The notes beneath the pieces were generated by a model. That model saw nothing but the letters and a program-made list of their open reading frames with translations. It was not told the DNA's origin and did no database searches. The translations under genes were made by a program, and so were the position numbers. Shown here in pieces: positions 61,868 to 64,000 of a stretch of DNA of 64,000 nucleotides (position 1 is the first letter of the stretch; every line of letters begins with the position of its first letter). The stretch comes from Rhynchopus sp. YZ270_cl-10 (lineage: Eukaryota; Euglenozoa; Diplonemea; Diplonemida; Diplonemidae), in NCBI GenBank assembly GCA_964035575.1, contig OZ037885.1, positions 1,178,001 through 1,242,000 of the forward strand. The letters are read 5' to 3'.

Positions 61868-62820
61868 CCAGCATCCAAATGGCAAACAGATGCACAAAGG
61901 TTTTCGATTTTTGCTTATTTTAAAAGATTTGAGTCAAATAGTTTCCCTATAAACCAAAGGATTTTTACGAAAACAAGCAGAACCATTATCAGATCATGAT
62001 GACCCTTAGCCATAACCATGTCCTTCGGTTCGAAGGGGTGCCTCTTGGGTGGGTAGCGGTCCACAGATCCAAAGTGCAATCAGATGCGTAAAAGTTTTCG
62101 ATTCTTGTTTCTTTTGAAAGATTCGTGTCAAAATCTTTGAAATATATAAAAATATTTTAACGAAAACGAGTAGAACCTCATACAGAGCATGGGGTGCCGT
62201 TGAGGAACCAGAATAGGGGGTGCCCGTCCAAAGGGCCGTGAAAAGTGGTACTACTTCCCCCAGCATCGAAAGTAATATCAGATGCACAAAAGTTTTCGAT
62301 TTTTGCTTCTTTTGAAAGATCGGTGCAAATTCTTTCCACATAAAAAAAGTGTTTTTACGAAAATGAGTAGAACCTATGTCAGAGCATGTTGTCCTACAGA
62401 TTTTAGAATATGGGGGGGTCACAGGGGTGCTCACACCCCCACCCCGCCTCCCCCCAGCATCGAAAGTAATATCCGATGCATAAAAGTTTTCGATTCTTGC
62501 TTCTTTTGAAAGATCGGCGAAAAATCTTTCGAAATATATAAAAAATTGTGCTCACGAAAATGGGTAGAAGCCGACTAAGGGCTTGGCGGCATTGGGTATC
62601 GTGAAAGGTACATATTAGGGGTGTGGGTGAAAAATCGTCACTTTTGGTGAAAGTAGCGCCCCAGCCCCCAGCGCCGAAAGTAATACCAGATGCATAAAAG
62701 TTTTCGACTCTTGCTTCTTTTGAAAGATCGGTGCAAATTCTTTCCACATAAAAAAAAATGTTTTTACAAAAATGAGTTGAACCTGTCTAACAGCATGGTG
62801 TCATTTCGAAAGCCATTAAA
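61868..62820. repeat. Five-copy ~195-bp satellite
   Basis: Monomers begin near 61868, 62067, 62261, 62454 and 62655. Shared words are CCCCAGCATCGAAAGTAATA, CAGATGCATAAAAGTTTTCG, TTGCTTCTTTTGAAAGATCG and TTTTTACGAAAATGAGTAGA. Copies 3-5 are most alike and copy 1 the most diverged. The array occupies nearly half of the piggyBac-like element. Confidence 0.85.
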
Positions 62821-64000
62821 GTGGCTCTTGGGGCGTATAGGGTTAACACTGCCAGAGGTGCCGTGCCGTGTCAGCTTCACCCCTCTTTTCCTCCTCCGAT
62901 ACTCGTTTTAAGATGTGCAAGTGCTTCAGAGCGTTCTTGTTGTGTTTGCAATTTTTTCTTAGTGCCTGACGACACCGAAACCCCAATAAAAAAAATGTGT
63001 CCGTTTATGGTGTCAACGTTAAAGACTACCAGAAGCAGCTCAGTGCATTCTGAAAAAAATAAGCGAGCGATTCTAGGCTATATATGTTCATGAAGCCAAT
63101 GAATCTAGATAAAGGTCCTATTTCAAAGAATTCCCACAAACAAACACCACTTTTATTTTTACTTTTTTTCAACAAACCAAATAAAAAGAAAAAAAAACTC
63201 TTTTTCACCACTGGAAGGGACTAGACCTCGTACTTGACCCTTTCAGTGAGACGTCAGACCAATGTATTACATTGCCACACCCTGGGTAAGCTGTGCAGTC
63301 TGTAGGCCTACTACAAAAACCGCAAAACTTTGGAAAAAAAAAAGAACGAAGATAATAGGTATATCGCAGTAGTAATTTGGTCGTGGTTTACCAATGGTAA
63401 TGTCCACGACGCAGTTTATATGGTTGTACTCAACGCGTACTATGTCACTAGTGATGAGTATTTTTCTCGCAGGAGCGATTTGGTCTTGGTGGGCATCTTA
63501 GCTTTCCCATTTTTTAAGGGACAATAGCCTTGAGACTAAGACTCCAGGACACATATTAAATTGTTTGCAATGCACGTTTTGCTATCTCTTTGTACTACTC
63601 TAGTCTTTGTGTAGGTGTTTCAATACAATGGACAATGGATGATTAAACTGGTTTTAATCATTGCTTGGACGGCGAACTACTAAGTCCAGAAAATTCAGTA
63701 TGTTTTTCACTTTTCTATTTTTTACTTTTATTTTATTTCTCTTTCTTGTGTGTTTGCTGAGGTTTTCTATCTGATACACATACAGGATGTGTTGGTATTT
63801 GTTTGGATTGGTAGCAATTATTGCACGGAATACTATACGTATACACGGCAGCCATCAAGACCAAGACTCTTTAGGTTACTCTTCCTCCTGGTGATCAGAC
63901 ATTACATCCAGTAAGGACAGAGAAAGGAATAAGAAAAAAGAAAAAAAAAAACTTTTGTATTTTGTGTATTCCCGAAACAAAAAACTGAAGTAGAAGGTAC

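Larger units (their letters stand above)
60659..62846. mobile_element. Candidate non-autonomous piggyBac-like element with TTAA ends
   Basis: The left boundary reads TTAA|CCCTATACCTCCCAAG (from 60659) and the right boundary CTTGGGGCGTATAGGG|TTAA (to 62846). The inner ends are imperfect inverted repeats (CCCTATAC..CCCAAG, with a second shared word AGCCACTTT further in), and both are flanked by TTAA. TTAA target duplications and CCC...GGG tips are hallmarks of piggyBac-superfamily transposons. No transposase frame is present in the 2.2 kb interior, so the element would be mobilised in trans. Confidence 0.6.
60474..64000. other. Gene-poor terminal region, 3.5 kb
   Basis: No gene is supported on either strand. 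It holds the piggyBac-like element 60659-62846 with its internal satellite. From 62847 to 64000 the sequence is AT-rich with A-runs, and I see no repeats, RNA genes or ORFs with coding character. Confidence 0.6.

Overview
The window comes from a nuclear genome of a free-living, flagellated microbial eukaryote. It has short GT-AG introns (43 to 163 bp), GC-rich genes in AT-rich spacers full of homopolymers, simple repeats and foldback elements, and a DAW1/ODA16 homologue, which implies a motile axoneme. All 21 supported protein genes lie on the + strand. Many have a CACAG-type 3' splice acceptor 6 to 85 nt before the ATG with no coding exon upstream. The surface-protein C-termini resemble the polytopic ends of kinetoplastid/bodonid surface families such as DGF-1. 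Together these suggest Euglenozoa or a relative, with conventional cis introns more diplonemid-like than kinetoplastid. That placement is inference; no rRNA or tRNA gene was seen to settle it.

Layout. 1-19807: four tandem genes (the first cut by the window edge) for large secreted-then-anchored proteins. Each has a signal peptide, four PLAT-like beta domains, a Pro/Thr-rich stalk and about seven membrane segments; the third carries a different membrane module. The 2.7 kb spacer after the first gene holds two nested foldback elements. 19808-23615: gene-poor spacer with repeats. 23616-33077: a GH29 alpha-L-fucosidase-like secreted protein lacking the usual histidines, a ubiquitin-like/beta-propeller protein, an 8-bp satellite, a decayed transposase-like trace, two uncharacterised proteins, a MITE, and a small three-exon gene. 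33473-34915: an RPUSD2/Pus9-type pseudouridine synthase. 35302-40728: four tandem paralogues with a ubiquitin-like N-terminus, a DQGWGN-type beta domain and unrelated tails. 41556-48679: DAW1, a glycine-rich single-pass surface protein and an ankyrin-repeat protein.

50975-60473: three near-identical tandem genes for six-TM proteins with a divergent class III nucleotide-cyclase domain, followed directly by a cyclic-nucleotide-gated channel. This is a plausible cyclic-nucleotide signalling cluster. 60474-64000 has no gene. It contains a 2.2 kb piggyBac-like non-autonomous element with TTAA ends that encloses five copies of a ~195-bp satellite.

Main themes are tandem duplication with gene conversion, module swapping after a constant N-terminal region, and abundant non-autonomous mobile elements.
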